The notes: generated from the letters alone by a model not told the origin. A DNA stretch of 64,000 bases from Methanocella_A sp049676595 (GCF_049676595.1 NZ_CP187259.1:806001-870000); one strand, 5' to 3'; shown: positions 7,561 through 16,518, counted from the stretch's first letter. Numbers and translations: made by a program.

Positions 7561-9144
7561 TTACTTTTTACCCGGGTATGTCCGGGGCACGATCGACTCG
7601 TTCATGATCAGGGAGAGGTTATACTCTTCCTCGAACCCTACCGAGTGGCCGGCGTTCTCGAACGTGATCATTTCTTTGTGCGGCGCTTCCAGCTGGTTGT
7701 ACCACTCTACCGAGAGGTTCCTGCGGGATGGGAGCTCGTGCTCTGCATCCAGTATGTACACTGGCACCTCAAGCCTGGGAACGTCCTGCCGGTAGTCGAT
7801 CTCCTGAAGCTGCGGGTACATGAGGGAGAACACGTCAAACAGGCCTCTGATCACGTTCACCCTCTCCACGAAGCTGTACTCGCTGGCCAGGACACCGTAG
7901 GGCCCGACTCCGGACGCCTGTCCTTTCTGCATGTAGTCAGCGGGGGGCGTGTAGGGTCCGGCGAGCGCGTCGTAGTAGCTCATGACCGTCATGTACGCGT
8001 AGACATCCTGGTAAGGCGGCTGGCCATAGGCACGCATGGTGGCACCGAGCTGCTCGTTACCTGTCCGGTTTGCGTAGTCCTGCATGTCCTGCCACAAGCG
8101 GCGATCTGTTTCCTTTGGGCTGACCATCTGGCCGCTGCCTATGTACGCGTAGTATAGATCAGGCCGCTGCTTGACTGCCTGCACGCCCAGGAGGGAGCCG
8201 TATGACTCGCCCATCAAGTAGATCTTCTCTTCCCCGAACCGTTCACGCAGGTAGTTCGTCAGCTCTATAGTGTCGGAGATGGACCGGTTGAAGGTGAACT
8301 CCGATGCAGGGTCGAGTGCCGAATACGACTTGCCGTTACCGCGCTGATCCCAGGACACAACCACGAAGTCTTTCTCGAGATCAGTATAGAGCACCCTGGC
8401 ATAAGCCATGTCGCTCTGGCCCGGGCCGCCGCTGAGATACAGGAGCACCGGGTTGTCGGTGTTATGCCCGCGGATCAGTACTGCCTGGTCGTCGCCGTTA
8501 AGCTTGACGGTAGCCAGCTCGGCGATACTGCCGGGCAGCGGCTTCCCGTCTGTGCCCGGAATCTGGGGCGTGCTTGCGGGCAGGATGATCATGACAGCCA
8601 GCACGACGAGGATGAGGGCAACGATCGCTGTCGGGGTCCACCGGGCGATTGTCTGAAGCTTGCTCTCCGCCCGGGCCGTCCGGCCGGACAGCCGCCTGGC
8701 AAACTCAGCTCCGAGGCTGGCGCCGAGGATCATCGGCAGCAAAACAATCAGGGCGTAGAAGCCTCTGCCGAAGACGAGCGCGAGGACGCCGTACATGTTG
8801 TCCAGCCTGATTCCGTCCACTGTCACTCCAGGGACGCCGAGCCAGGTGATTTCCATTGTTATCATGTGAGCGACCGGGGCCAGCAGCATCGCCCACCTGG
8901 ATCTGGTCGCAAAGCCTGCGATCAGGCCGACGGCCAGCCCGCCGAACATGCCGAACAACGCCAGCGCCGCAGTGGTAGGCCCCCGGGGCATCGCCACGGC
9001 CGCGATAAGGCCGAACAACACCGCCGCTCCTAATGCGACTCCCCAGCCGATTCTGCCGTCCTTCCAGACGGCCTTGAGGAAGTGTGGCGGCTTATAACTG
9101 TGAGAAGTGTCGATCGGATTGTTACCGGTTTTTCTTTTTGTCAT
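7561..9144 (-). CDS. Membrane-anchored alpha/beta hydrolase, paralog
   Basis: A 527-residue paralog of the product of 5172-6725, with the same layout. Hydrophobic helices occupy residues 33-190, then the hydrolase domain has SGGPGQS (about 238-244), DQRGNGKS, the nucleophile Ser314 in GESYG, the acid in YILDAEHE and the catalytic His in ENAGHS. The two proteins are colinear through almost their whole length, including the membrane part (MPRGP, TRSRWAMLLAPVA, WLGVPG), so they arose by duplication. Its upstream region lacks the Lrp-type operator seen before its sister, suggesting different control. The substrate is unknown; small peptides are a fair guess from the family. Confidence 0.85.
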   Translation of the reverse strand: MTKRKTGNNPIDTSHSYKPPHFLKAVWKDGRIGWGVALGAAVLFGLIAAVAMPRGPTTAALALFGMFGGLAVGLIAGFATRSRWAMLLAPVAHMITMEITWLGVPGVTVDGIRLDNMYGVLALVFGRGFYALIVLLPMILGASLGAEFARRLSGRTARAESKLQTIARWTPTAIVALILVVLAVMIILPASTPQIPGTDGKPLPGSIAELATVKLNGDDQAVLIRGHNTDNPVLLYLSGGPGQSDMAYARVLYTDLEKDFVVVSWDQRGNGKSYSALDPASEFTFNRSISDTIELTNYLRERFGEEKIYLMGESYGSLLGVQAVKQRPDLYYAYIGSGQMVSPKETDRRLWQDMQDYANRTGNEQLGATMRAYGQPPYQDVYAYMTVMSYYDALAGPYTPPADYMQKGQASGVGPYGVLASEYSFVERVNVIRGLFDVFSLMYPQLQEIDYRQDVPRLEVPVYILDAEHELPSRRNLSVEWYNQLEAPHKEMITFENAGHSVGFEEEYNLSLIMNESIVPRTYPGKK

Positions 9145-9283
9145 GAGATAGTCTCCACTACCTTAAGATGTCCACAGGATACATATGATTCTTCTCTAAC
9201 CGGGTACCAGCCTGTGAAATAATCTCTGTCCTGCAAAGCCAAAGGTGTTTATACCCTGAGTATCATTGAGACGATGATCAAAC

Positions 9284-10120
9284 ATGCCTGTTGAAAAACA
9301 ACCTGGTAGGCCATTTTCGCTATGGATCTACCTCTTAATCGTGTTCGCCCTGTCCTGGCCGATCCAGGTCGCCTTTGTCGTATGGGGCCAGACTGAGCTG
9401 CTGAGCTACTCTTTGAGTTCCCTCGCCATGATCATGGTGACGGTGGGTACCTATATCGCCGGCCGGTACGTCTTCAAGGACAGCTTTGCAGATGCCGGGT
9501 GGAGCCTGGGAAAGCCCGTGCATTATGTGCTGGTCATCGGCCTCGGCGTCCTGCTGTGGGTAGTGCCTACGCTGGCCGGCCTGCTCATGGGATCGTACAG
9601 CTGGCCCGCAGGCTTGCTGGTGTCCCAGGTGGTCCTCGTCTTTCTGGTCAAGTTTATCGGCGTGCTCATCCCCGCCTTCGGCGAGGAGTTCGGGTGGCGC
9701 GGCTACCTGCTGCCGAGGCTGGCGCAGCTCCACACCCCCAGGAAAGCCTTGTTGATCCAGTCCGTGATCTGGTGGGCCTGGCACCTCCCCACTGTAGTGG
9801 GAATTGGCTTTATGGTGGCAGGAACTGGTGCCGGAGCCGGCGCAGGCGTAGCCGTGACCGTGCTGGCGGTCGTACTCATCACCATAGTCCCGAGCGTCAT
9901 GCACGCGGTCATTTTCTCCTATATCTGGGCTAAGAGCAAAAGCCTGGGCGTCGCGACCGTCTACCACGCCATCTACGACTCGTTGCGGGAAGCCATGGAG
10001 CGCACCACCGGGTTCGCGCCGATCACAGACCTGTGGACTAACGTGGTCATCACGATCATTGGCCTGATCCTGCTGGTGAAAGCTGACTGGAAGACTCTGC
10101 TGTCCGGGAAGAGCCGGTAA
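9284..10120 (+). CDS. CPBP-family intramembrane metalloprotease
   Basis: A 278-residue protein with about seven or eight hydrophobic helices. The CAAX-protease/bacteriocin-processing (CPBP, Abi) motifs are complete: motif 1 EEFGWRG at residues 134-140 (Glu134, Glu135, Arg139), motif 2 WWAWHLP with His167, and motif 3 VMHAVIFSYIW with a His near 206. Such enzymes cleave within or near the membrane; substrates in archaea are largely unknown. A TATA-like GTTTATACC lies at about 9247, and ATG 9284 follows about 35 nt later without a strong Shine-Dalgarno. A degraded transporter gene follows. Confidence 0.85.
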   Translation: MPVEKQPGRPFSLWIYLLIVFALSWPIQVAFVVWGQTELLSYSLSSLAMIMVTVGTYIAGRYVFKDSFADAGWSLGKPVHYVLVIGLGVLLWVVPTLAGLLMGSYSWPAGLLVSQVVLVFLVKFIGVLIPAFGEEFGWRGYLLPRLAQLHTPRKALLIQSVIWWAWHLPTVVGIGFMVAGTGAGAGAGVAVTVLAVVLITIVPSVMHAVIFSYIWAKSKSLGVATVYHAIYDSLREAMERTTGFAPITDLWTNVVITIIGLILLVKADWKTLLSGKSR

Positions 10121-10191
10121 CGGGTGCATGTATAGCCGGCCTGCCGGGGCTGTCCTGCGGGGATTTCGGCAGCCCGGCAATTTCTCTTTTT

Positions 10192-10774
10192 CTCTATCAG
10201 AGCCTCGGCGTCATCATCGGGTCCAACGTCGGCATCACGATCACGACCCAGCTGGTAGGCTTCAAGCTCACGGTATTCGCGCCGGTATTCATCCTGATCG
10301 GCTTCCTGCTGAGCATCGCAGGCAGGAACTACAAGTTTCTCGGCAAGCCTGTCTTCTACTTCGGGCTGGTCTTCTTCAGCCTGACGCTGATCTCCACGGC
10401 CATCGAGCCACTGAAATCCGACCCGGGCCTCGTGGCCCTGCTCTCCACCTTCACCAACCCGCTGATAGCGCTCGCTGCCTGCGATCACTCCCGATGCCGC
10501 AGAGCAGATGAAACAAAACGACGCGGCCTTGCGGGAGCAGATCAACGCCAGCTATGGTAACCACATGCGCCGGCTGTACACCCAGAAAGCCTACGCAGGT
10601 GCAATGCTCGTGGAGCTGCTCTCCGTCATAGAGGCGTCCAACGCCAGGGTACGGGAGATTCGAAAGCTGATCGAGACAAACGGCACCATGCCCGGCCACA
10701 TCGACCACGGCCGCATAGTTCCCGTCGCGGCGGTCATTATGCCAGAAAGGGTTAACAGGCAGCAGGATAAATAA
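10192..10774 (+). pseudogene. Remnant of Na/Pi cotransporter (NptA/PhoU-domain type)
   Basis: A frame from about 10192 to 10490 reads SLGVIIGSNVGITITTQLVGF and then a hydrophobic run ending LLSTFTNPLIAL, the repeat signature of type II Na+/phosphate cotransporters. The frame then breaks. From ATG 10508 another frame reads an amphipathic helical segment of 88 residues (REQINASYGNHMRRLYTQKAYAGAMLVELL), which resembles the C-terminal PhoU-like helices of the same family. The start, the other transporter repeat and the linker between the pieces are missing. The intact 88-codon tail could be mistaken for a gene. Confidence 0.65.
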
Positions 10775-10797
10775 TTACCACACGTAACGGTGATACA

Positions 10798-11022
10798 ATG
10801 ACAGACAAGAAAGTCACACTGACGATCGACGGCATGCACTGCGGCCACTGCGCCGCCGCCGTCACAGACAGCCTGAAGAAAGTAAAGGGAGTGAAGGATG
10901 CAGAGACAGTCTATACGACCGGCAAGTCCAAAGTCCTGATAGATCCTGAAGTGGCGAAGGTGGACGATCTGGTAAAGGCTGTCAAAGATGCCGGCTATAC
11001 CGTGAAGAGCGTCAAAGAGTGA
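10798..11022 (+). CDS. Heavy-metal-associated (HMA) domain protein, copper-chaperone-like
   Basis: A 74-residue single HMA domain, the full length of CopZ/Atx1-like chaperones. The metal-binding motif GMHCGHC places Cys15 and Cys18, followed by the typical AAAVTDSLKKVKGV helix and a final KAVKDAGYTVKSV. It should bind Cu(I) or a similar soft metal and pass it to a P-type ATPase, but no such pump is in this window. ATG 10798 follows GGTGATACA. The DUF2148 gene starts 4 nt downstream, so the two are probably cotranscribed. Confidence 0.9.
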   Translation: MTDKKVTLTIDGMHCGHCAAAVTDSLKKVKGVKDAETVYTTGKSKVLIDPEVAKVDDLVKAVKDAGYTVKSVKE

Positions 11023-11026
11023 TAGC

Positions 11027-11566
11027 ATGATAACTAAGGGTGAAGAGATGGAGCAGAGGGGAGTCGAGCAGGTCGCCGCTCTCATGTGTACGGCCGCGAG
11101 AACCGCCCCTAAAGGAAGGGGCATCGACAACCTGACCACGCTGGTGGTCACGGGCAGCGATCTCCAGAAGCTGTCCGCCGAAATGCGCAAGATCAGCGAA
11201 GAATGCGGAGCGCCGTTCTTCGCCAGGGACGCTGCCAACGTAGACGCATCCCAGGCAGTCGTGCTGCTGGGCCAGAAACTCGTCCCGTTCAACCTGCCGA
11301 TGTGCGGGTATTGTGGATTTAAAGACTGCAAGGAAACCGTGGCAGTGAACGCAGCCTGCGCCATCAGCGCCGGGGACCTCGGCATCGCCACCCTCTCGGC
11401 AGCGGCCGTTGCCGCCCAGCACCACGTCGACAACCGGATCATGTTCACCATCGGCCGGGCAGCCCTGAACCTGGGCCTGTTCGACGACGACAAGATCACC
11501 ATGGCCTATGGGATTCCGCTGAGCGTGTCGGGCAAGAGCCCGTTCTTCGACCGCAAGCCGGTATAA
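11027..11566 (+). CDS. DUF2148 ferredoxin-domain protein
   Basis: A 179-residue protein of the DUF2148 family (COG4739, uncharacterised protein containing a ferredoxin domain). The family marks are AARTAPKGRGID near residue 23 and a cysteine cluster at Cys93, Cys96, Cys101 and Cys111 (CGYCGFKDC), likely ligands of an iron-sulfur centre. The function is unknown. It begins 4 nt after the HMA gene. The in-frame ATG at 11048 has a better Shine-Dalgarno (GGGTGA) than ATG 11027 and may be the true start; the cysteine motif is unaffected. Confidence 0.85.
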   Translation: MITKGEEMEQRGVEQVAALMCTAARTAPKGRGIDNLTTLVVTGSDLQKLSAEMRKISEECGAPFFARDAANVDASQAVVLLGQKLVPFNLPMCGYCGFKDCKETVAVNAACAISAGDLGIATLSAAAVAAQHHVDNRIMFTIGRAALNLGLFDDDKITMAYGIPLSVSGKSPFFDRKPV

Positions 11567-11683
11567 CTCTCCTATCACTTTTTTACTATCGCGATACTCT
11601 GATGTAGCGAATCGCTACCGAAATACGCCGATGTGTGGCCAATCTTTTTATACGTTTACCCGAATTTATTTGTAGGAACTGGC

Positions 11684-12499
11684 ATGGCTGACAACACGTG
11701 CGATTTTTGCGGGAAGCATGAGATGTTACCGTTTTCCTGCAAGTACTGCGGAGGGGTTTATTGCGCCAGCCACCGTCTGCCGGAGTACCACAACTGTGCC
11801 GGGCTTCAGGCAATGAAGGCGAACCGCTGGGTGCCACCTGTACAGCATCCGCAACAGCGCCGGGCGGCAGGACAGCCTAAGAAGGGTAAGTCTCGCCTGC
11901 CGAAGATCAGGCTGCCCGCGCAGGGCTACTATGCCTATATCCTGATCGGGCTCACCGTGCTGGTCTACATCATCCAGATGATCCTCCCGTTCTCTTTCAC
12001 GCACAACTACCTGGCGTTCAGCCTGAGCTCGCTCTTCTCCGCTCCCTGGACCATCGTCACCCAGGTCTTCGCCCACGACAAGTTTTCGATCTTCCACCTG
12101 TTCTTCAACATGCTCGCCCTGTTCTTCTTCGGGCCGTTGCTGGAGCGACAGATCGGCAGCGGCAGGTTCCTCGGCCTCTACCTGGGCACCGGCATCCTCG
12201 CCGGGCTTGCGCAGGTGCTCATCTTCCCGGGAACGCCCGTCCTCGGGGCCAGCGGCGCCATCATGGGCATAATGGGGACGCTGGTTGTCCTCATGCCCAA
12301 CCTGAGAATCTGGCTCTTCTTCATCCCGATGAAGCTGATGTACGCAGTCGCTCTGTTTGCGCTGTACGACCTCATCCTGCTCCCCAGCGGCGACATGGTC
12401 GCCCACGCCGCCCACCTGGTCGGATTGCTCGCCGGCGTCCTCGTCGGGTTCCTGCTGAAGAAGAACAAAGGCACAGTACAGGCCTTCTGGCACGTTTAG
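11684..12499 (+). CDS. AN1-type zinc finger fused to rhomboid intramembrane protease
   Basis: A 271-residue protein. Residues 6-38 form a complete AN1 zinc finger (Cys6, Cys9, Cys19, Cys22, Cys27, His30, His36, Cys38). After a basic linker, six hydrophobic helices carry the rhomboid marks: HLFFNMLALFFFGP, the nucleophile Ser190 in GASGA and His244 in AHAAHLVG. Rhomboids cleave membrane helices; the AN1 finger may recruit or sense a protein partner on the cytoplasmic side (inference). The ATG at 11684 is chosen because translation from the upstream in-frame codons would start inside the TATA box (CTTTTTATACG at about 11645). Confidence 0.9.
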   Translation: MADNTCDFCGKHEMLPFSCKYCGGVYCASHRLPEYHNCAGLQAMKANRWVPPVQHPQQRRAAGQPKKGKSRLPKIRLPAQGYYAYILIGLTVLVYIIQMILPFSFTHNYLAFSLSSLFSAPWTIVTQVFAHDKFSIFHLFFNMLALFFFGPLLERQIGSGRFLGLYLGTGILAGLAQVLIFPGTPVLGASGAIMGIMGTLVVLMPNLRIWLFFIPMKLMYAVALFALYDLILLPSGDMVAHAAHLVGLLAGVLVGFLLKKNKGTVQAFWHV

Positions 12500-12567
12500 A
12501 CTGTTAACTTGAATAATGCACAAAGTGCTGCTTGTTTCTGGTTGCCAATGTGGCATGAGGTAGCAAT

Positions 12568-12709
12568 ACGAACGCTGCGCTGTGCCAGGATCACAGATTA
12601 CGACAGATTGCACGGATTTCACAGATAACTACTGGATAATATCAAGCCGTATCTGTGCAATCTGTGTCATCTGTAATAATCTGTGATCCTGGCACAGCGC
12701 AGCGTTCGT
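12568..12709. repeat. Palindromic dispersed repeat, family A copy 1
   Basis: The arms ACGAACGCTGCGCTGTGCC and its inverse end at 12709. The arms continue inward with CACAGATT words on the left and AATCTGTG words on the right, giving a hairpin of about 142 bp. Related copies lie at 18447-19066, 54661-54841 and 57404-57573. No open reading frame is present. The preceding 40 bp (TTTCTGGTTG...CAATACG) also recur before the copy at 18447. Confidence 0.85.
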
Positions 12710-12790
12710 CATCGTTCCCGATACGCATAAGCAACACTTCTTGCGGGCACCTTTTTAAAAATGTACCCTGAAACCTGATCAGGTATTACT

Positions 12791-13327
12791 ATGCTTGATC
12801 GGTTACCTGTGCTGGATATCGAAGGGCCTCCGCTGGCCAGCCCGCGGGACTGGCAGGTGCAGGTGGGCGGCCTGGTCGAGGCTCCGGCGAGGTTGTGTAT
12901 CGGAGATATTAAGGCGATGGAGCCGGCCGAGGAGACTGTCCCGATCATCTGCGTGGAGGGCTGGGACATGTGGGTCCGGTGGAAGGGGGTCCGGATGGCC
13001 GATATCATCCGGCGGTGCAGGCCTAAGCCCGAGGCGAAGTACCTCACGTTCTACTCTTATAGCGAATACACCGATTCCCTGCCCCTCGAGGATGCCATGG
13101 ATGAGCGAACCCTGCTCGCCTACGGGCTGGACGGAGCAGACCTGCCTCCTGAGCATGGGGGGCCGGTGCGGCTGGTGGTGCCTTTCAAGCTCGCCTACAA
13201 GTCGGTCAAATGGGTCACCCGGATAACCTTCACCGATAAGGAGGAGAAGGGGTACTGGGAGATACGATCGGGCTATCCGGCAGAGGCCGGGGTGCCGGAA
13301 GAGAAGAAGATGCAGTACGGGCTATAG
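12791..13327 (+). CDS. Molybdopterin-dependent oxidoreductase, sulfite-oxidase (SUOX) fold
   Basis: A 178-residue protein consisting of the oxidoreductase molybdopterin-binding domain (PF00174) of the sulfite oxidase/YedY family. Cys54 in PIICVEGWDMWVRWKGV is the expected molybdenum ligand, and VPFKLAYKSVKWVTRITF is the family's C-terminal signature. No Tat or Sec signal peptide is present, so unlike YedY it should be cytoplasmic; the substrate is unknown. TTTTTAAAAATGTACC upstream may be promoter DNA; ATG 12791. It ends 15 nt before the debranching-enzyme gene, so the two are likely cotranscribed, though no functional link is obvious. Confidence 0.85.
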   Translation: MLDRLPVLDIEGPPLASPRDWQVQVGGLVEAPARLCIGDIKAMEPAEETVPIICVEGWDMWVRWKGVRMADIIRRCRPKPEAKYLTFYSYSEYTDSLPLEDAMDERTLLAYGLDGADLPPEHGGPVRLVVPFKLAYKSVKWVTRITFTDKEEKGYWEIRSGYPAEAGVPEEKKMQYGL

Positions 13328-13342
13328 CAGGCAGGGTTCCAT

Positions 13343-15499
13343 ATGCCGAACATCAGCCAGGTCCACGGATCACACACCCAGGCCAGGGATATTTTGGGGG
13401 CGCTGGTCATCCGGGAGAAGAACCTGACCCTGGTCACGAAGCACAACGGCGATATCCCCTGGGAGGAGAACTACGGCTACGGCCTGTACTACAACGACTG
13501 CCGGTTTCTGAGCGCCTATACGCTGCTGATCAACGGCCAGATGCCGACCGAGATTCTGTCCAGCGACGAGAAGGGTTACGGCTCCGTGACCATGCTGACT
13601 AACCCTTCGATCAGGGAATGTTCCGGCCGGACCGTAGAGAAGAATACGATCAGCCTTCGCAGGGACCGCTACATAGCGGGCTTGATCAGCGAGATACTCT
13701 CGATAGAGAGCTTCAATGACTTTCCCGTGGAGGTGGAAATCCGGCTGCTCTTCGACTCCGATTTCGACGATATCTTCACCATCAGAGGCATCACGAAGAC
13801 CACCGAGGGCACCCTTCTGCCACCTGCCTACGAAAATGGCGTGCTGAAGCTGTCCTACACCGGTAAGGACGGGCATACCCGGATCACAAGGGTATCCATA
13901 GACCCGCAGCCGGACTATGTCGAGGCAGGGACATGCGTATTCAACATCCCTCTCGAAGCAGACAGTAAACAGGCACTACATATCACGATCAGCGTCGAAG
14001 AAACCCCGTCCGGGGGCGACGTGGAAGTGGTGGACATTCCCACGGAGAAGCGGCTGAAAGGGATCAAAGCTTCCTATGTGGAAACTATGGAGTGCTGCAG
14101 TAACGTCCAGACCAGTAACCAGATCTTCAACAAAGTATTCCAGCGATCTCTGTCAGACCTGCGTATGCTGTACATGCTCCGGGGCGGCAACGTGTACTAT
14201 TCGGCAGGCGTACCCTGGTACGACGCCCTCTTCGGGAGGGACTCGATGTTCTCCGCCATGCAGGTGCTCCCGTATAATCCGAACGTCTCCCGAAGCACGT
14301 TGCTGCTGCTCGCCAGCCTGCAGGGTAATGCCCGGTGTGACTGGCGGGACGAAGAGCCTGGCAAAATTCTGCATGAGCTCCGGGTCGGAGAGAAAGCTAA
14401 CACCGGCGAGATTCCGCAGACGCCCTACTATGGCAGCGTGGACTCCACGCCCCTCTTTTTAATCCTGCTGGCCGACTACGTCGACTGGACCGGCGACATG
14501 AGCCTGTTTCACCAGCTGGGCGATAACGTTGACAGGGCAGTGGCCTGGCTGGATAGCCAGACTAAACAGGATTCCGACGGGTTCCTGCGATACTCGATGC
14601 GCTCCACCTTCGGCCTTTACAACCAGGGGTGGAAGGATTCGGGCGACTCAGTCAGCCACTCTGACGGCTCCCTGGCCCAGCACCCGATCGCGCTGGCCGA
14701 AGTGCAGGGCTATGTGTACTCGGCAAAGCGGCGGATAGCGAAACTGTTCGACAGGCTCGGCAGGCACGACGACGCAAAGCGGCTCCAGAAAGAGGCGGCC
14801 AACCTGCTCTGGAAATTCAACGACAAGTTCTGGATGCAGGACAGGCAATTCTATGCACAGGCGCTCGATTCCCGGGGCCAGTGCGACGTCATCTCTTCGA
14901 ACCCGGCCCAGGCGCTGTGGGCAGAGATCGTAGACCGCCGCCGGGCAGACTGCGTGGTGAAGCGGCTGTTCGAGCCCGACATGTATACCGGATGGGGGAT
15001 AAGGACGCTGTCCTCGGATGAAAAGCGATATAATCCGCTGGGCTACCACAACGGCACCATCTGGCCCCACGATAACTCCATCATAGCAATGGGCCTTGGC
15101 CTGTACGACAAGAAAGATGAACTGACGGAGCTCTTCACCAGCATGTACGAGGCAGCGGGGTTCTACACGAGCTACCGGCTGCCCGAATTATTCGGGGGCT
15201 ACCACCGGGGAGAATCGGATATTCCTATCAAGTATCCGGTCGCCTGCAGCCCTCAGGCCTGGTCTTCAGGGTGCATACCATACATGCTGACTGCTTCGCT
15301 GGGCTTTATCCCGGATGCGCTGAACCAGCGGCTCAAACTGGTCAAACCTAAGCTGCCGAAGTGGCTGGAATCGGTGAGGATCAACAGCCTCCATGTCGGC
15401 AACGCCGCCTGCAAGCTGGAGTTCCGGAGGGTGGGGGAGAGTACTCTTGTCAATGTTATGGAGAAGAGAGGGCAGCTTGAGGTAGAAGTGGTTTATTAA
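13343..15499 (+). CDS. Amylo-alpha-1,6-glucosidase / glycogen-debranching-type enzyme
   Basis: A 718-residue cytoplasmic protein. Residues 10-220 match the glycogen-debranching N-terminal domain (LVIREKNLTLVT, GYGLYYNDCRFLSAY), and from about 250 the sequence forms the (alpha/alpha)6 barrel of GH63/GH133-type enzymes: GGNVYYSAGVPWYDALFGRDSMFSA, YYGSVDSTPLFLILLADY, WKDSGDSVSH and YHNGTIWPHDNSI. The acidic residues in FGRDS, GSVDST and KDSGDS are plausible catalytic or substrate-binding residues. Expected activity is on alpha-1,6 branches of glycogen or on related glycosides. ATG 13343 lies 15 nt after the molybdopterin gene. Confidence 0.85.
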   Translation: MPNISQVHGSHTQARDILGALVIREKNLTLVTKHNGDIPWEENYGYGLYYNDCRFLSAYTLLINGQMPTEILSSDEKGYGSVTMLTNPSIRECSGRTVEKNTISLRRDRYIAGLISEILSIESFNDFPVEVEIRLLFDSDFDDIFTIRGITKTTEGTLLPPAYENGVLKLSYTGKDGHTRITRVSIDPQPDYVEAGTCVFNIPLEADSKQALHITISVEETPSGGDVEVVDIPTEKRLKGIKASYVETMECCSNVQTSNQIFNKVFQRSLSDLRMLYMLRGGNVYYSAGVPWYDALFGRDSMFSAMQVLPYNPNVSRSTLLLLASLQGNARCDWRDEEPGKILHELRVGEKANTGEIPQTPYYGSVDSTPLFLILLADYVDWTGDMSLFHQLGDNVDRAVAWLDSQTKQDSDGFLRYSMRSTFGLYNQGWKDSGDSVSHSDGSLAQHPIALAEVQGYVYSAKRRIAKLFDRLGRHDDAKRLQKEAANLLWKFNDKFWMQDRQFYAQALDSRGQCDVISSNPAQALWAEIVDRRRADCVVKRLFEPDMYTGWGIRTLSSDEKRYNPLGYHNGTIWPHDNSIIAMGLGLYDKKDELTELFTSMYEAAGFYTSYRLPELFGGYHRGESDIPIKYPVACSPQAWSSGCIPYMLTASLGFIPDALNQRLKLVKPKLPKWLESVRINSLHVGNAACKLEFRRVGESTLVNVMEKRGQLEVEVVY

Positions 15500-15552
15500 A
15501 TTATTATACATCTACCACCGCACGAAGGCAGTTCAGCACGGGGCGGCTTATG

Positions 15553-16518
15553 TTAGTGTCTGTCAACCTGTCGCCAAAACCGGCCATAGTTCAGGTATTC
15601 GTTCACCAATGTTACCCGGTCATGATCAATCCAGACGGTTAGACTTGTTTCGCTCTCAATTCCGTCATTTTCTATCGGGGTGATGGTAACTCTGGGGTAT
15701 ATCCCGAGATAGTAGTGCCCGTTTACCTGGTCGCCTTCTACGCTCATCCAGATATTCGGGTTTAGCGATGCTCCCCTGCCTCCGGCGTTTTTGATGAACG
15801 TACGGGCAGTCGCGTTGTTTTCGACGATAGCCAGGATGTTTGACCTGTCCTCGTCAGTTATCTTCCGCCCGTAGCCCGTATCCAGGATAGTATAGTTGAA
15901 GAGCTTGTTCACCATGTAGAAGTTGCCGATCTCTTTTCCGCGGAGCACGTCAGTATATACCGTGACCCCATCCTCTCCCTGCAAGTACATGTAGTGGCCG
16001 GGGTTCGGCCCGCTTCTGCTGGTATATCCAACGTATACTACTCTTTCCTCCTCGAGGTCTACGTATGCGGAAAGGTTGACGCCGCCAAGGCTCTCGTTGC
16101 CGATGACTAGCTCGGTCCTTGGAAGCCATCTGGCTCTGTCAAGCCCCGGCCCGACTTCCCGGACCATGCCTACATCAGTATTTGCCACATGGTATGACCC
16201 GGGATCAGGAACCCTTGTCGACCCGCTGTAAATGTGGATAGTATCCTGTGACCCTGCCGATAAGATCGTATTTAGCACAAAGGTATCGTTAAGGGCGATC
16301 TGCTCTGCCTTTTCCTTCTGCTCCCCGGTAAGCTGGAAGGGCTCGGTAGTAATGCCGGGCGTTTTCGTTACCGGGGTCTGGACAGAATCAGTAATTGTCG
16401 TCGTGATGTTCGATTGTTCAGTCAGCGGTCTGCCAGCTGCCATGACTAGAATGATTATTGAGCTTAAGAGTAGGAGCATAATGGCGAGTATTAGCAAAAT
16501 TTTGTCTCTCGATAGCAT
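15553..16518 (-). CDS. Membrane-anchored hypothetical protein
   Basis: A 321-residue protein with one N-terminal hydrophobic helix (residues 7-27) and the rest probably outside the cell. The exported part seems to hold two similar halves. Each starts with a helix rich in A/E/N (EKAEQIALNDTFVLNTI and SNILAIVENNATARTFI), then beta-rich sequence (SAYVDLEEERVVYVGYTS and SLTVWIDHDRVTLVNEY), a pattern like PepSY-type repeats, though I cannot confirm homology. Several NxS/T sites suit an archaeal surface protein. The function is unknown. It is convergent with the debranching gene and divergent from the lipoprotein gene at 16725. Confidence 0.7.
   Translation of the reverse strand: MLSRDKILLILAIMLLLLSSIIILVMAAGRPLTEQSNITTTITDSVQTPVTKTPGITTEPFQLTGEQKEKAEQIALNDTFVLNTILSAGSQDTIHIYSGSTRVPDPGSYHVANTDVGMVREVGPGLDRARWLPRTELVIGNESLGGVNLSAYVDLEEERVVYVGYTSRSGPNPGHYMYLQGEDGVTVYTDVLRGKEIGNFYMVNKLFNYTILDTGYGRKITDEDRSNILAIVENNATARTFIKNAGGRGASLNPNIWMSVEGDQVNGHYYLGIYPRVTITPIENDGIESETSLTVWIDHDRVTLVNEYLNYGRFWRQVDRH

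Noticed and set aside
10508..10774. An independent gene of 88 codons
   Set aside because: The protein matches the C-terminal helical tail of a Na/Pi cotransporter whose other parts lie decayed just upstream in another frame, so it is better called part of a pseudogene.
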